64,000 nucleotides of DNA from Cladochytrium replicatum (taxonomy: Eukaryota > Chytridiomycota > Chytridiomycetes > Cladochytriales > Cladochytriaceae), in NCBI GenBank assembly GCA_025526935.1, contig JAHLKD010000104.1:124001-188000 (forward strand). The letters run 5' to 3'. Numbering within the stretch: position 1 is the stretch's first letter; each line of letters begins with the position of its first letter. The translations under genes were made by a program, and so were the position numbers. Below are positions 11,718 to 23,025 of the stretch, piece after piece. Below the pieces are notes generated by a model. It was given only the letters and a program-made list of their open reading frames with translations. It had not been told where the DNA came from and did not search any database.

Positions 11718-14700
11718 ATGCCACCGAAAAAAGACGCAAAGGGGGGCGGAAACAAGAAGGAGAACATCGAGGTCGACGAGGTGAGTTTAGCTGCTCTCGG
11801 ATCCCACCCAATGCCTGATCGATGATCGATGACTGTGCATTAGGTTCTGCAGGCAGTTGTGGTGGCAGATAGCTTCAACCACCGTTACCGCCCACTGACG
11901 CTCGATAAACCGCGGGTAGATTTCAAACAGCTCTGATTGTTTTTTATCTCGTGTGGATCATTTACGTACACTTCAAACAGTGCCTCCTACCGCTTGCCAA
12001 CATCCCGCTCATCGAATATACACTGGAGTTTTTGGCTGCATCCGATGTTGACGAGATCTACATCATCGTCTGCGCTCACGCTGAGCAGATCAGCGGGTAC
12101 CTGAAGTAAGCGCAACAGCATTCCCTATGCAGTGGTCGATTTAAACTGGTGCGTGTTGAAAAGGGATACAAAGTGGAAGCGCATGGCTCGGCCAAGGATT
12201 CACATCATCGTCGCTGAGCAGTTGAGAAGTCTTGGCGACGCGTTGCGGGAAGTGGATCAGCAACACATCATCAAGTCGGACTTCATCCTCGTCAACGGCG
12301 ACGTGGTCTCCAACATGAACCTCGAAAAAGCGCTGGCAGAGCACCGGTAGAAACCATGCGCATTATCTTATCCGTTGATTTTGGTTATTGAATAGCTCTG
12401 CAGTGCTCGGAAAACCGTCGACAAAAACGCGATAATGACGATGGTGCTGAAGCAGGCGAGTGTGGCTCACCGTACGCGCGCAAAGGGTGAAGAGGCACTC
12501 TTTGTGCTGGACTCAAAAACCAACGAGTGCCTGCATTTCGAATCCATGGAACCATATCCTCAAAAGAATAGGGTCAACCTTGACGTGGAGATGGTTTTCA
12601 AGAAAAGATCAGAGGTTTCTATCCGTAGTGATCTGATCGACTGTCAGATTGATATTTGCGCGCTGGATGTGAGAATCCGCAGATCCCAGACGGCTTTGGC
12701 GTGCTGAGCAACGTTCTTGAATTTCCAGGTTCTCGCGCTATTTACCGAGAACTTTGATTATCAAGACATTCGGAAACATTTCGTGCGAGGCGTTTTGGAG
12801 TCCGATATCTTGGGTCAAACCATATATGCTCACATCGTACGTGAAGAATATGCAGCGAGGGCTCGAAATACACAAATGTACGAGTCAATAAGGTACTGAT
12901 TAGTCGGAGTAAGTCTGCTCGACTTTTGCTTATCAAGACCACATTTTAAAAGCAAGGACGTCCTTGGTCGATTCACGTATCCGATGGTGCCTGACAGCAA
13001 CATCTTGGAAGACCAAACATATTCCGCGATTCGTCCGCATATCTACAAGGAAGAGAATGTGGTGTTGTCGAGGTATCGATTGAAAATGCAATTTCAAAGG
13101 GGTGTCTTTATCATAACATGTAATGATCATGCAGGTCGGTCGTTCTTGAACATCGTGTCGTTGTAGGTTCTGGAACGGAAATTAGTGGGGGCACCACGGT
13201 TAAGGACAGCATCATCGGTCGGAACTGCAAGATTGGTAACACACATGCCCCCTTTGCATTCGGGATGCGTCCTGACTTTGCTGTTCTCTAGGTCAAAATG
13301 TGGTTATTGAAGGCTCCTACATCTGGGATAACGTGGTCATCGGTGACAATGTCAGGATCAAAAGGTCCATCATCGCACACGATGTGGTGGTTCGGGCAGG
13401 AGCAGAAGTGCAAAAGGGCTGCATACTTTCATACGGCGTGAGTATTTCAGTTCCCGACCCCCTTCTGCACATCAAATTAATCATCATCCCTTGCATATCA
13501 TCAGGTTGTGATCGGAACGTCTGTGAAGCTTCCTGAATTCACCAAGCTGACTCGCTCGACGGTTGAGCAAAATAGTCGCGGAGCGGACGATGAGGACGAC
13601 GACAGTTTTGCTGATGACGACGATGACGAGGTTGAAGAGGAGGACGAAGAAGGTGACGAATCGAAAGATGGGAAGCGAAAGGCAACGAAGACCGGGGATG
13701 ACGACGAGGCGGACGGTGACGATGAGGACGACGATGATGACGCGGACGAGGATGCAGAGGAGAAGACTCTGAATGAAGAAAGTGAGCAATCGGTTGAATG
13801 AAATGATCTTTATTTCGGGGATATTTACAGATTGCAAACATTTAGAGAATGATCTGGACGTTGTCGGGGTCGATGGGAAGGGACATGTCTTTATTGAAGT
13901 TCCGGATGAAGACGAGACGGAGGAAATTGATCCACGAAATATTGAGCTCGGCTATATTGGTGAGCTTAGTGGGAATGGGCTGAACATGGCCAACTCTGAC
14001 AGTGCCAAGGTCGGGACTATACTTGGGAGGAGCAAGAGGAGGACGACAAATCAGGAGAGGATTCCGACTCTGAAGGTCCAGGAGCATCGTCGGAAGACTT
14101 TGACGACGAGGTGGACAACCGAAGTACGTTCTACTGCTGCGCTCATCCTTGTAGCTGCTTAACTTAATTTTGTGAATAATTTCTAGAGGAGCAGATTGAG
14201 GAGATTCTGGAGACAAGTTTCACGGATGGCACATCGATCGACGATGTGTTTACAGAGCTGAAGACTCGGCGGCTGGGACTCAACATGTCCTTCCACGACT
14301 TGCGATCTGTGCTTATCCCCGCGGTATTGAAATTGGCTGGGACAAGCCGCGACGGCATCACAAAGGTGAGTCGGTTCTTTGAACCTTCGATCTGGCAGCT
14401 AAATGAAACATTGCTTCGCAATATCACAGACACTGACAAGATGGGGAGAGCTGATCAAGCGATTTAGCCAGACAGATGTGTATCAGACCGTCAGCGGCCC
14501 TCTCGACATCATAAGGATCACTGTGGTGCGCAGAAAATGCTAATTGCTGTTTCATGAATCTCTGATTCTTTGTATGTAGGACTTTTGCGTGCAGCATGAG
14601 CCATACCGAAAGCAGTTTGTCACGATCCTCAAGGCGTACTATGATCTCGATGTCGTTGAGGAAGACTCAATCGTGAAATGGCACAGAGAAGCTTCAGCAA

Positions 14701-14880
14701 CGTCAAGCGGTGTGGTTGCCCAGATTGTGGGATCGGTAAGTTGACAGGAGTGAGTATTTTCGACTCCCACGGGCTAAACAATTTGTGCAGGCTACTCCGC
14801 TGATTAAGTGGCTTGAGGAAGCTGAGGAAGATGAGGATGACGATGACGATGAAGAGGAAGAGGAAGAAGAAGAAGAATGA
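11718..14880 (+). CDS. GCD6: Translation initiation factor eIF2B subunit epsilon
   Basis: Catalytic subunit of the eIF2B guanine-nucleotide exchange factor that recycles eIF2-GDP. Sixteen exons join in phase: 11718-11780, 11844-11915, 11981-12105, 12164-12346, about 12404-12668, 12729-12892, 12953-13072, 13135-13235, 13292-13437, 13505-13781, 13831-13959, 14010-14123, 14187-14365, 14430-14525, 14580-14735 and 14791-14880 (about 759 aa). Domains in order are a nucleotidyltransferase-like domain (SFNHRYRPLTLDKPRCLLPLANIPLI region; DFILVNGDVVSN; IMTMVLK), the NF motif in TENFDYQDIR, left-handed beta-helix hexapeptide repeats (exons 8-9) and a C-terminal W2/eIF5C HEAT domain (exons 13-16). A very acidic linker in exon 10 and an acidic tail stand out. 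The acceptor for exon 5 could be 12395 or 12403; both keep frame. Confidence 0.93.
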
Positions 14881-15985
14881 TTTATGTCGCATTGGTCAAT
14901 TCTAACATGCGGGATCGCACTCCCAACGCCTTTCGCTAGCCCCCCGAGCTCTCACTATTTTGAGCAGGATCATATTTTCAGAAAGATTTATCAATGGCCC
15001 AGGTTACAAGTGGTCAAGTTTCGGCATCAACCCGCGATTCAAAATATATCCGAGCACCAAGTGACCAGCTCGTTCAACGTTGCCACTAACCTGTAATCAT
15101 TCTTGTCAAAACTGACCCTTGAACCATGATCCTTCGACCACGCCAAAAACTCCAAACAGCGGTCGTATCGATTGATGCGAAAATTTTCTTTCTGGTGCTC
15201 TGGTTCTCCCAGGAGACTACGGTGTCAGATTGCTGCACAAGTAATCCAGTCGAGAGCATCGAAGGTCAAGGCAGCTTCACTCTCATATCGATAAAGCGTT
15301 TCTCCCACAGGCACGAGCTTTAGCAGCACGTTGGGGGTTGAATAGTTGAGAATGCAATTGATGTGACTCCAGAAACCCATGGATGGTTTCCATGGCCAAA
15401 AGTTCCTCGCTGTATTTGAGTTTGAGGCCGCTGTCTCTCGCCACCAATCCAGCACATCAAGACGCGAATATTGGGTGGGCACGATCCATACTCTAGTTTC
15501 AATCCGCGGGTCTTCCGCCATTCCAGGACATCTGGGTATCCAACCACTCCTGCAGGTGCTGTTCATGGCCTCTACGATTTAAGGAGTTTGAGTTTGCTCT
15601 TCATCCACCAATTGAGCACATTGATGGGGTTGTTAGCTGCAGATATGAATGCGCGCCTGTGGTTGCCGTTGCTTGCGAGCAGAATGGTGGTCATATGGAC
15701 CATACCTATTCTAAATCGCTTATTTGGAGTAGTTTCTCAAGTAGCTTAGATGACCTAGGCTGAACGTAAAACTTGAGGATCTATGCAACGACGTGTTGAT
15801 CCAACTAAGTAGCTTTTTTAAGAGGAAGCGGTCAATAAATTGGTGTTTGATAAAAATTCGTAGGTTGTAAAAAGTTTATTTTCTAGAGGCTTTGACATTT
15901 TGAATTTGTAGAAGCCAGAACACTAAGCCACGGGCGAAGGGCAGTTTCTGACAGGAAAATTTCGGGAAGAGAAGAAACTCAAAAA
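14881..15985. other. Intergenic region with a decayed repeat gene
   Basis: The spacer between eIF2B epsilon and MRD1 is 1.1 kb. Its only recognisable content is the minus-strand ankyrin-like pseudogene listed separately at 15225-15720. The remainder shows no gene. Confidence 0.6.
15225..15720 (-). pseudogene. Decayed ankyrin-like 'VLxWWxxSGLxL' repeat gene fragment
   Basis: Reading the minus strand gives three degenerate copies of one unit: INVLNWWMKSKLKL, then YPDVLEWRKTRGLKLEYG, then LDVLDWWRE followed in another frame by SGLKLKYSEELLA. This is the spacing and core of the ankyrin-like repeats found in many chytrid proteins (general knowledge, not searched). The copies are interrupted by a stop after the first unit and by frameshifts before and inside the third, so no intact protein is possible. 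No start codon or splice structure can be defined. It lies in the spacer between two conserved genes, suggesting a dead relict of a larger repeat family. Confidence 0.6.
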
Positions 15986-18900
15986 ATGTATGTAGGACAG
16001 CGGGAGGGGGGGAATGCATGCGTGGAAGGCGGTGCGATGGCTGAGAATATGGTTTTGTTTTGCTTGCAGGTCGACTCGGCTGATCGTAAAGAACTTGCCA
16101 AAGTACATCACCCCCGAACGGGTGAAAGAGCACTTTGAGCAGAAAGGCGAAATCACGGATGTCAAGTTTGGATACACAGCGTACGTTTGCATTGGTCGGG
16201 GTTTTTCGCTCGAAGTAAAGATTGACAACGCTCTCTTTCTTGTAGTGACAAAAAGTTTCGACGGTTCGCGTTCGTCGGGTTCAGAACGGCAAAGGAGGCC
16301 AAGTCTGCACAAAAGTTTTTCGAAGGGACATACATCGACACCAGCAAAATCTCTGTAGAATTCGCAAAAGCGGTAGGGCGCTTTCAGAACATCCTCTGAG
16401 TCAGAATCCTCAATTTCTGTTCCGCCCCAGGTCGGCGACCCAACACTCCCACGGGCATGGTCAAAACACACAAAAGGCACCACTGCGTACCATCGAACAC
16501 CAGCGGGTGCTCGTGAGCTTGAAGAAAAGCTGGAAGCTGCTCGCCTCGAGCGAGTCAAAGCCCTCAACCAAGCAACAGAAGCGGAAACATCTCGCAAAGC
16601 AGCAATGTTGAAAGCACTCTACGAAGCTGAGTCTGCCCTCGAAGGAAGCTCGGGGGACCCGAAGCTGCGAGAGTTCATGGAAGTTGTTGGCCACGCGAGC
16701 AAAGCAACGTGGGGAAACGACGACGGTGTTGTCAGTGTGGAAGCTACGAAAAAGATAAAGAAAGTAGGTGGGACTATTGCTGAAGTGCTTGCGGTCGAGA
16801 ATAAGAAGCCAGGAGGAAAGGGGATGTTGCTGACGAAAACGCATGTAAAGTTTGGGGGTGATGAGGATGAAGATGGCGAGTCGGATGACGAGTACCAAAC
16901 GATTCCAGGACTCGACGCGAAAGAGGAAGGCAAGGCCGAGACTCCAGACGAGCCCAAAGTAGCCCCGACGCCGGAAACGCAGGATGCGGAGGAGGTGAAT
17001 GCAAATGCCGTCGCATTTGATAGCGGTTTGTCAGACATGGATTACCTGCGAATGAAAATGCGTAGAAGACTCGATGATGAAGATGATGTAAGTGCTCGGG
17101 ATATTTACCATCATTCGTTTATCGATTCGCGTAATTACAGCCCATGGATGATGCTCCGCCGTCTTCAAGCTTCTTTAACAAATTTCACAGAGCTGCTGAG
17201 ACAAGCGATGACGATGGTGAAAACATTTCGGACCCAGAGAACGAAATGGATATCGACGACGCTGACAAACAAGAAGATGAATCTGCTGCGCAAACCAATC
17301 AATCTACCGACGCGCTAGCGCAGCAACCGGACGCGGCACCGGACTCCATCGAAGCCGTACTCTCCAAACTCTCTTCCTCTGGGATCTCTATCGCTTCCAC
17401 TTCCGCACCAACAGCAAACCCTGCCGTCGGCCTTCCTCACCGTCCCACGACCCCACCCCCCGCATCCGTCATTGCCGACACCGCCCGTCTCTTCATTCAG
17501 AACCTCCCCTACGCAGCAACAGTCCAAGACCTTACTTCGACGTTCTCTCGTTTCGGACCACTCGCGGAACCACCGCACATCCCCGTGTCGCGCGACACCC
17601 ACGCGCCGAAAGGCTATGCTTTCGTACGATTTTTGATGCCCGAACACGCGGCGAAAGCGCTCGATGCGATGGACGGGAGTATTTTCATGGGGAGGGTGAT
17701 GAAGGTGCTTGCAGGGAAGGAGAGGCCTGGGAAAGACGGAGACGAGGAAGAGGATACGGGGGCAAGTTTCAAGGAGAAGAAGGAGAAGGAGAAGAAAAAG
17801 GTTGCGGGGCGGGAGGGAACCTGGAATAGTTTGTTCATGAACGTGAGTATATATTTACCAAGTGGTCTGTTGATGAGATTTGTTCAACATTTTTCGGTAC
17901 TCATTTTGGAACAGAGCGATTCGGTGATGGAGGCGATGGCAAAGAAGCTTGGTGTTACGAAGAGCGAGATTTTGAGCCCTGATGCGGACAATCTTGCAGT
18001 TCGGGTAGCTCTGGCGGAGACAGAAATAGTTGCGGAGACGAAGGAATATCTTGAAAGAGTAAGTAGCGATTGTATGGTGTACTTGTGGCAGCGACTGAGC
18101 AACGATTGGCTCGCAGGAGGGAATCGTTCTCGACGCGTTCGAGGGAGGAAAGAGAAAAGTACGAAGCGACACCGTATTGCTTGTTAAGAACATTCCGTAC
18201 ACCACCGAAGAGGCGGAACTGTCTGATGTTTTCGGAAAGTTTGGGCAGGTTGGAAGGGTAAGAATGAAGCAATCGCCATTTTGGTTTACGTTAGTCTAAC
18301 GCCACCGATCGAAAAAGATCGTTCTTCCCCCAACTCGCACAATTGCGCTGGTGGAGTTCACTGACCCTGGAAACGCACGCTCGGCTTTCCGTCGTCTCGC
18401 GTTTTCAAAGTTCAAACACCTTCCACTCTTCCTTGAATGGGCACCCACAGGCGTATTCAAATCTGAGTTTGACCCGGCGATCCACACCCGCAAAGAAACC
18501 AAACCAAAACATACCGACCCAACCACCGACATGGATGCGGATGACTCGTCGGTCAAATCAGCGTTATCTTCCGCGCTGCCCTCACAGATCTCAAAGAAAG
18601 ATGACGACGAGGTGGAGGAAGATGACATTCCGAATGTGGTCGCGAGCGTGTACGTCAAGAACCTCAGTTTCTCGACGACAGAGGCAGTACTGCGCGAGGC
18701 ATTTTCGGGATGCCGCGGCTTGCGAAGCGTGCGGATACCGAAGAAGACGGACGCGAAGACTGGGAATCGATTATCCATGGGGTTTGGGTTCTTGGAGTTT
18801 AGTGGTCGAGAGGAGGCTAAATCTGTTTTGAAGTCCATGCAGGTAAAAAAAAGAGAGAAGGGTTTGTGATAGGCATGAGTACCTATGATGAGTTTTGTTC

Positions 18901-19479
18901 CTCAAATTTAGGGGTTTGTTTTGGACGGGCATACGTTGCAGCTTAAGCTCTCGAATGCAGCAACGAAAGGAGCGGACGCGAGCGCTGCAAGTCGGAAGCG
19001 GAAGGGCGAAGAAGATAAAGGAGTGGAGGTGACAGGAAGCAAGCTCATTGTGCGCAACATTCCGTTCCAAGCAACCAAAAAAGATCTCCGTCAACTCTTT
19101 GCGTAAGTGTTGGACATTGTTCTTGTTTTCATTTTTAACGTATTTCTATAGACCCTTTGGAACCCTCAAGTCGCTGCGACTCCCAAAGAAGCACGACCAC
19201 ACTCCACGAGGATTCGCTTTTGTCGATTTTTTGACAACGCAGGAGGCACGTTCTGCGTTCTCTGCACTGAGTTCGACGCATTTGTATGGGCGGCGGTTGG
19301 TCATGGAGTGGGCTAAAGTCGGAGAGGATGAGGAGGAGAAGGTTGAGGAGATTAGGAGAAGGGTCGGGAGAGGGTTCGAGGCGCTGGCGAAGAGTGAGGG
19401 ACGGAAGAGGAGGAAGGTGGAGATGGGCGGGGAAGGAGAGGAGGGGGCTGCGGCGGGAGAAGATGATGACGACGAGTGA
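15986..19479 (+). CDS. MRD1: Pre-rRNA processing RNA-binding protein MRD1 (RBM19 family)
   Basis: Multi-RRM protein that compacts pre-rRNA in the small-subunit processome. Ten exons join in phase: 15986-15987, 16070-16180, 16246-16372, 16431-17087, 17141-17842, 17915-18058, 18117-18257, 18318-18842, 18912-19102 and 19152-19479 (about 975 aa). Five RRMs are visible: [11 protein letters not shown] with [20 protein letters not shown] with [30 protein letters not shown] with GFGFLEF, and [11 protein letters not shown] with RGFAFVDF. Five domains fits fungal MRD1 rather than the six of animal RBM19. The preferred start codon is split: AT at the end of exon 1 (donor GTATGT) joins G at 16070, giving [11 protein letters not shown], the family N-terminus. 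The alternative is an unspliced start at 16014 adding about 19 residues. Acidic linkers separate the RRMs. Confidence 0.92.
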
Positions 19480-19759
19480 TTTGATGATGTCTTTAATGTT
19501 GTTTTTGAGAAAAATCGTTCTTTCGGAATCTTTGTTCAACATCTTGTTTATTTTCGGACATTGCGAAACATTTGTTAGTGCACGGAAAGTGGAGCCGTGC
19601 CATTTCCAAAACGGCAATGCAAAACCTGGAACTCTGAGTTTTTTAATCGTCGGGCCGATTCCGATCGATAACTCTACAACTTGGACGTTCCTTTGTGCGG
19701 CACGGTTCATGATATCTATCTAGTTTGATCTCCTTGAGAAGTTTAACATCGAGAACTCG

Positions 19760-21304
19760 ATGGCTTCAGCGTTCCTCACTACAATTACTTTGTTTGCTAC
19801 CAGTGTAGCCCTGATCTTTGGTTTGTTCCTTTGGTTGGCACCAGCTACACGAAAAAGCAAGTTGATCTCCGATCGAATCAAATCGCCTCCAGGGGAAGTG
19901 CCCATTTTGGGGCACATCCCCGCACTGGCAAGCGCCAAAGGATCACCTGTGCCGTTAATGGTCAAGTGGGGTTGGCAATATGGCCCAGTGACCCGGATCA
20001 ACCTATTCGGCAGCGTCACCTTACTCATCTCGGACCCAGAATACATTGTTGCACTTCTGAAGAAGACAGAGTCGACTTTGAAGCCTTCCAAGAAGGTGGC
20101 GGTTGCCGTCGAGAGTGTGGGCTTTGGGGACTCGCTCTCTGTGTACCACGGATCTGACCGGAGAATCATCAGGCGAATGTTTGAGAAACCATTTTCCGCG
20201 ACTCAGATTTCCGAGATGCGGGAGTCAATCTTGTCGGTCGGACTGATGTTTCTCGAGAACCTTCGCGAAGGAGTTGCGCGTGCTGAGCTTCGTGAAGCGA
20301 CTGATCCGATGGCGTTTGAAAAGCATCAGATGGACTTTCTAAGGATCCTGAAGAAGACGACTGTGGACGCCGTCATGGTGGTTGCCTTTGGTATGAAGCC
20401 CGAAGAGTACGAGAATCTGATCAATCTCGACGATCTGGAGCGGCTAACGGCAAAGCTGACCGAGCGTGTTTCGATGCCATTTCAATATTGGCGGTTCTTC
20501 AAGACCAAGTCGGATAGGGAGGCCGACGAATCTATCAAGCGAGTGAGGGTAGCGGCGGATCGGATAATCCAGCAGGCATTGACAAAGCCTGATCGAGCAG
20601 AGACTATGCTCTTGAAGAATTTCCTCGTCAACCAACAGGATACCAGCGGAGAGAAGATCGACTACAGTATCTTGGTCAGCAATGTGGTCGGAACACTTGT
20701 TGCTGGTTACGATACCCCAGCAAGCACACTTTTCAGTCTGCTCCACTGGCTGGCGAAATTACCAGGCGTTCAGAGCAAAGTTCAAGCGGAAGTAGACAGC
20801 GTTGTAGGAGAACTTGGGAGGATTGAGGATCTAGCGACGCTTGAACCGAAAGATAGTTTCCCGTATGTGCATGCGGTAGTTCGCGAGACCAATCGCCTCA
20901 CGCCCCTCGCGATCGGGAGCAACCACACGACTGAAGAGGACATTGAGCTGACTGGGCTCGTGATTCCTAAAGGAACAGAAACAATTCTGCTTTCGAATGT
21001 TGCCATGCTGAAAAACTCTGGGCTTGAAAACAAGTTGGATTTCCAACCTGAGCGGTGGTTCGAGCTTGATAGGAACGAGGGGCTGAGGAAGAAAGAGTTG
21101 CAGCTGTTTATGCCGTTCGGCGGCGGACCTCATATCTGCCCAGGTCGCCACTTGGCGATGGCGGAGCTGATTTATTTTGTGGTGATGATGTGCTCCGAGT
21201 TCGAGATCACTTTCAAAGCTACACCATCGTTTGTGCAGCAGCTTGTACTCAGTCCGAGTGATCTACCATTGAGACTCGTGAAACGGCGCAAAGTTGAGAT
21301 GTAG
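19760..21304 (+). CDS. Cytochrome P450, ER-anchored
   Basis: Haem-thiolate monooxygenase, 514 aa, in a single uninterrupted exon. An N-terminal hydrophobic anchor (about residues 5-28, ending in WLAPATRK) suggests the endoplasmic reticulum. The oxygen-binding helix reads AGYDTP near residue 315, the ExxR motif is ETNR near residue 375, and the haem-binding loop is FGGGPHICPGR with the cysteine ligand near residue 460. The overall pattern, with little of the usual PERF motif (QPERW) and a short C-terminus, recalls the CYP7/CYP8-like group of sterol-type P450s seen in fungi, but the family and substrate are not established. Every other well-modelled gene in this block has introns, so the lack of introns is notable. 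It starts 280 bp after MRD1. Confidence 0.9.
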   Translation: MASAFLTTITLFATSVALIFGLFLWLAPATRKSKLISDRIKSPPGEVPILGHIPALASAKGSPVPLMVKWGWQYGPVTRINLFGSVTLLISDPEYIVALLKKTESTLKPSKKVAVAVESVGFGDSLSVYHGSDRRIIRRMFEKPFSATQISEMRESILSVGLMFLENLREGVARAELREATDPMAFEKHQMDFLRILKKTTVDAVMVVAFGMKPEEYENLINLDDLERLTAKLTERVSMPFQYWRFFKTKSDREADESIKRVRVAADRIIQQALTKPDRAETMLLKNFLVNQQDTSGEKIDYSILVSNVVGTLVAGYDTPASTLFSLLHWLAKLPGVQSKVQAEVDSVVGELGRIEDLATLEPKDSFPYVHAVVRETNRLTPLAIGSNHTTEEDIELTGLVIPKGTETILLSNVAMLKNSGLENKLDFQPERWFELDRNEGLRKKELQLFMPFGGGPHICPGRHLAMAELIYFVVMMCSEFEITFKATPSFVQQLVLSPSDLPLRLVKRRKVEM

Positions 21305-21761
21305 GCGATGATATGGATGAAATGGGTCACAGGAGCGGCACATCGTGATTCACTTTAGGATTGTTTTCTAACTGGGTATCAAGTTCGGTCTCTGCTCAAG
21401 TGAAATAAAAATATTGTATTGTTTCTAGTCCGGATTATAACTGAGAACCCTACAAGTCTAATTTCTCTCAATTTTCAATTTCTGCCCCAAACACACAATG
21501 TAGGTGTATTGAATTCCTCATCATGGATGTTTTGAGTTCTGCTTTCTTTATGGCGGAATATTATCTCACCTTACTCGGCGATTTTCTTTCTGCCATGTGT
21601 AATGCTAGAGAGCTAATTCCCAAGTTACACCTGTTGTTACAGCTCGGTAGCTCAAAGATGAAATTTTATAACCACCGTGGGAACTGATGAAGTGACGCAC
21701 TGTTTTACGTCAGCAGATTCATGCTTGCGAAACGCAGATTACGCGTGTCCCAAAGGGACGC
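21305..21761. other. Intergenic spacer, no gene seen
   Basis: A/T-rich spacer of about 450 bp between the P450 stop and the TATA box of the next gene. A polyadenylation-like AATAAA-type element (GAAATAAAAATATTG) lies near 21400. No gene or repeat stands out. Confidence 0.5.
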
Positions 21762-21767
21762 TATAAA
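21762..21767 (+). promoter_or_regulatory. TATA box of the PB1-UBA gene
   Basis: A perfect TATAAA lies 49 bp upstream of the ATG at 21816, with a C/T-rich leader between. This is one of the cleanest core-promoter matches in the window. Confidence 0.55.
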
Positions 21768-21815
21768 GTAGGCATCCCTTCCGTGTAAAATCACCAGCTC
21801 ATATTCTTTCCAGAA

Positions 21816-22844
21816 ATGGTCAGCGAAATCAACGTCAAGATTCTCTTCAATGGTGTCGTGCGTAAAGTCCGTGTCGATCATTCAACAACTTGGGACGCCT
21901 TCTCCGGCTGGGCTCGTCGCGCACATGGGATCAGCTCTGAAATCCCTATTCTTGCTGGGTACACCGATCCAGATGGAGACGTCATATCGATCGATTCAAC
22001 TGAGTAAGTTAAACGAATAAGTTCAACTATTTGATTGACGGAAATTGGGTTGAACAGAGAACTTCGCGAGGTGTTGCGGCAAGCTATCTCACAAAATCTT
22101 AGTTCGTTGCGCCTGGAGATAACATTCCGAGCGCCTGAGACTGGAGATTCGCTAGCTCCCCCGAGCTCTGAGTTTGCCAACATGTCGATCAAGCCTCAGC
22201 ATACCGAGTCAAATGAACCAATGGATGCCGAAGGATCGGAAAATATCGGTGACTCTCCGGCGTACTCGGCAGAGGAGAAAGGAAAGGCACCTGTGAGCGA
22301 AGGGTGGTCCAGCCAGCATCAGGAGGATGCCGACCCTTTGGATCGATTAATCGAGGGGGTCGCCCCGATACTGGAGGAAATACACCAGGAGTTTGAGAAG
22401 CATCCTGAGGTCTTCGCGAAATTGGAGGAGTTGAGTGAGAAGGTATACTTGACCGTTCTTTCTATCGTTCTTTAATTCTAAACCCAAACACAGCTGCAGA
22501 TTGAGGCCGGGAAGCATGTTCGGCCCACGATAAGGCACATCGAGGCTGATCTTGTGTTTGGCTCAAGTTACACACCTCGCTTCGCAAGAGCCAGGTACAG
22601 CCCCTACGGATGCGGTCCGCGGCACCGGTCAGGGCACCGTTTTCGATTTCAGTCAACTAGCCCATTCGCATACACTTGGGATGGACGGCGTCGATGCCGA
22701 GATGATATTAGTGTGACGTCCACCAATAACGATGCGAGTGCCCAATTGAAAGAGTTTGGATTTGATGCTTCAGAAGAGGCAATGGAAGGGTTATTGTCCG
22801 AATATGGGAGTGTCCATGATGTGGTCAACGCGCTGATAGGCTAG
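21816..22844 (+). CDS. PB1- and UBA-domain protein, possible p62/NBR1-like adaptor
   Basis: Three exons (21816-22003, 22058-22442, 22494-22844) give about 307 aa. Residues 1-75 resemble a PB1 domain: a basic KILFNGVVRKVRV strand and the acidic YTDPDGDVISIDS loop. The last 35 residues resemble a UBA domain (LKEFGFDASEEAMEGLLSEYG, then VHDVVNALIG). PB1 at the N-terminus with UBA at the C-terminus is the layout of the selective-autophagy receptors p62 and NBR1. However, I see no ZZ zinc finger and no FW domain between them; the middle is low-complexity and acidic, with a helical stretch around EVFAKLEELSEK that might contain an Atg8-binding motif. The function is inferred from architecture only. 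It ends 181 bp from the convergent LRRC49 stop. Confidence 0.7.
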
Positions 22845-23025
22845 TGTGATGTATTGGACAACTCACGGACCAAACCGGCAAGGAGCTTAGATGCAGGCTC
22901 GCACCTCACAGCTAGCAGCGGTGTAAAAATAAGACAGTCAAATCAATAATAGTATTCGAAGATGTCTTCAAGTTGGTTATCACTGGGTTTCAAAATACAT
23001 TCTGAATTATTCAACTCTATCAGTT

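Noticed and set aside
12132-12163. An alternative acceptor at 12132 for eIF2B epsilon exon 4
   Set aside because: It breaks the frame needed for MARPRIHIIVAEQ; the acceptor at 12163 preserves it.
16014-16358. MRD1 starting at 16014 without the first intron
   Set aside because: It adds an unrelated FCFAC-containing leader, whereas the spliced form gives the conserved family start. It remains possible without RNA data.
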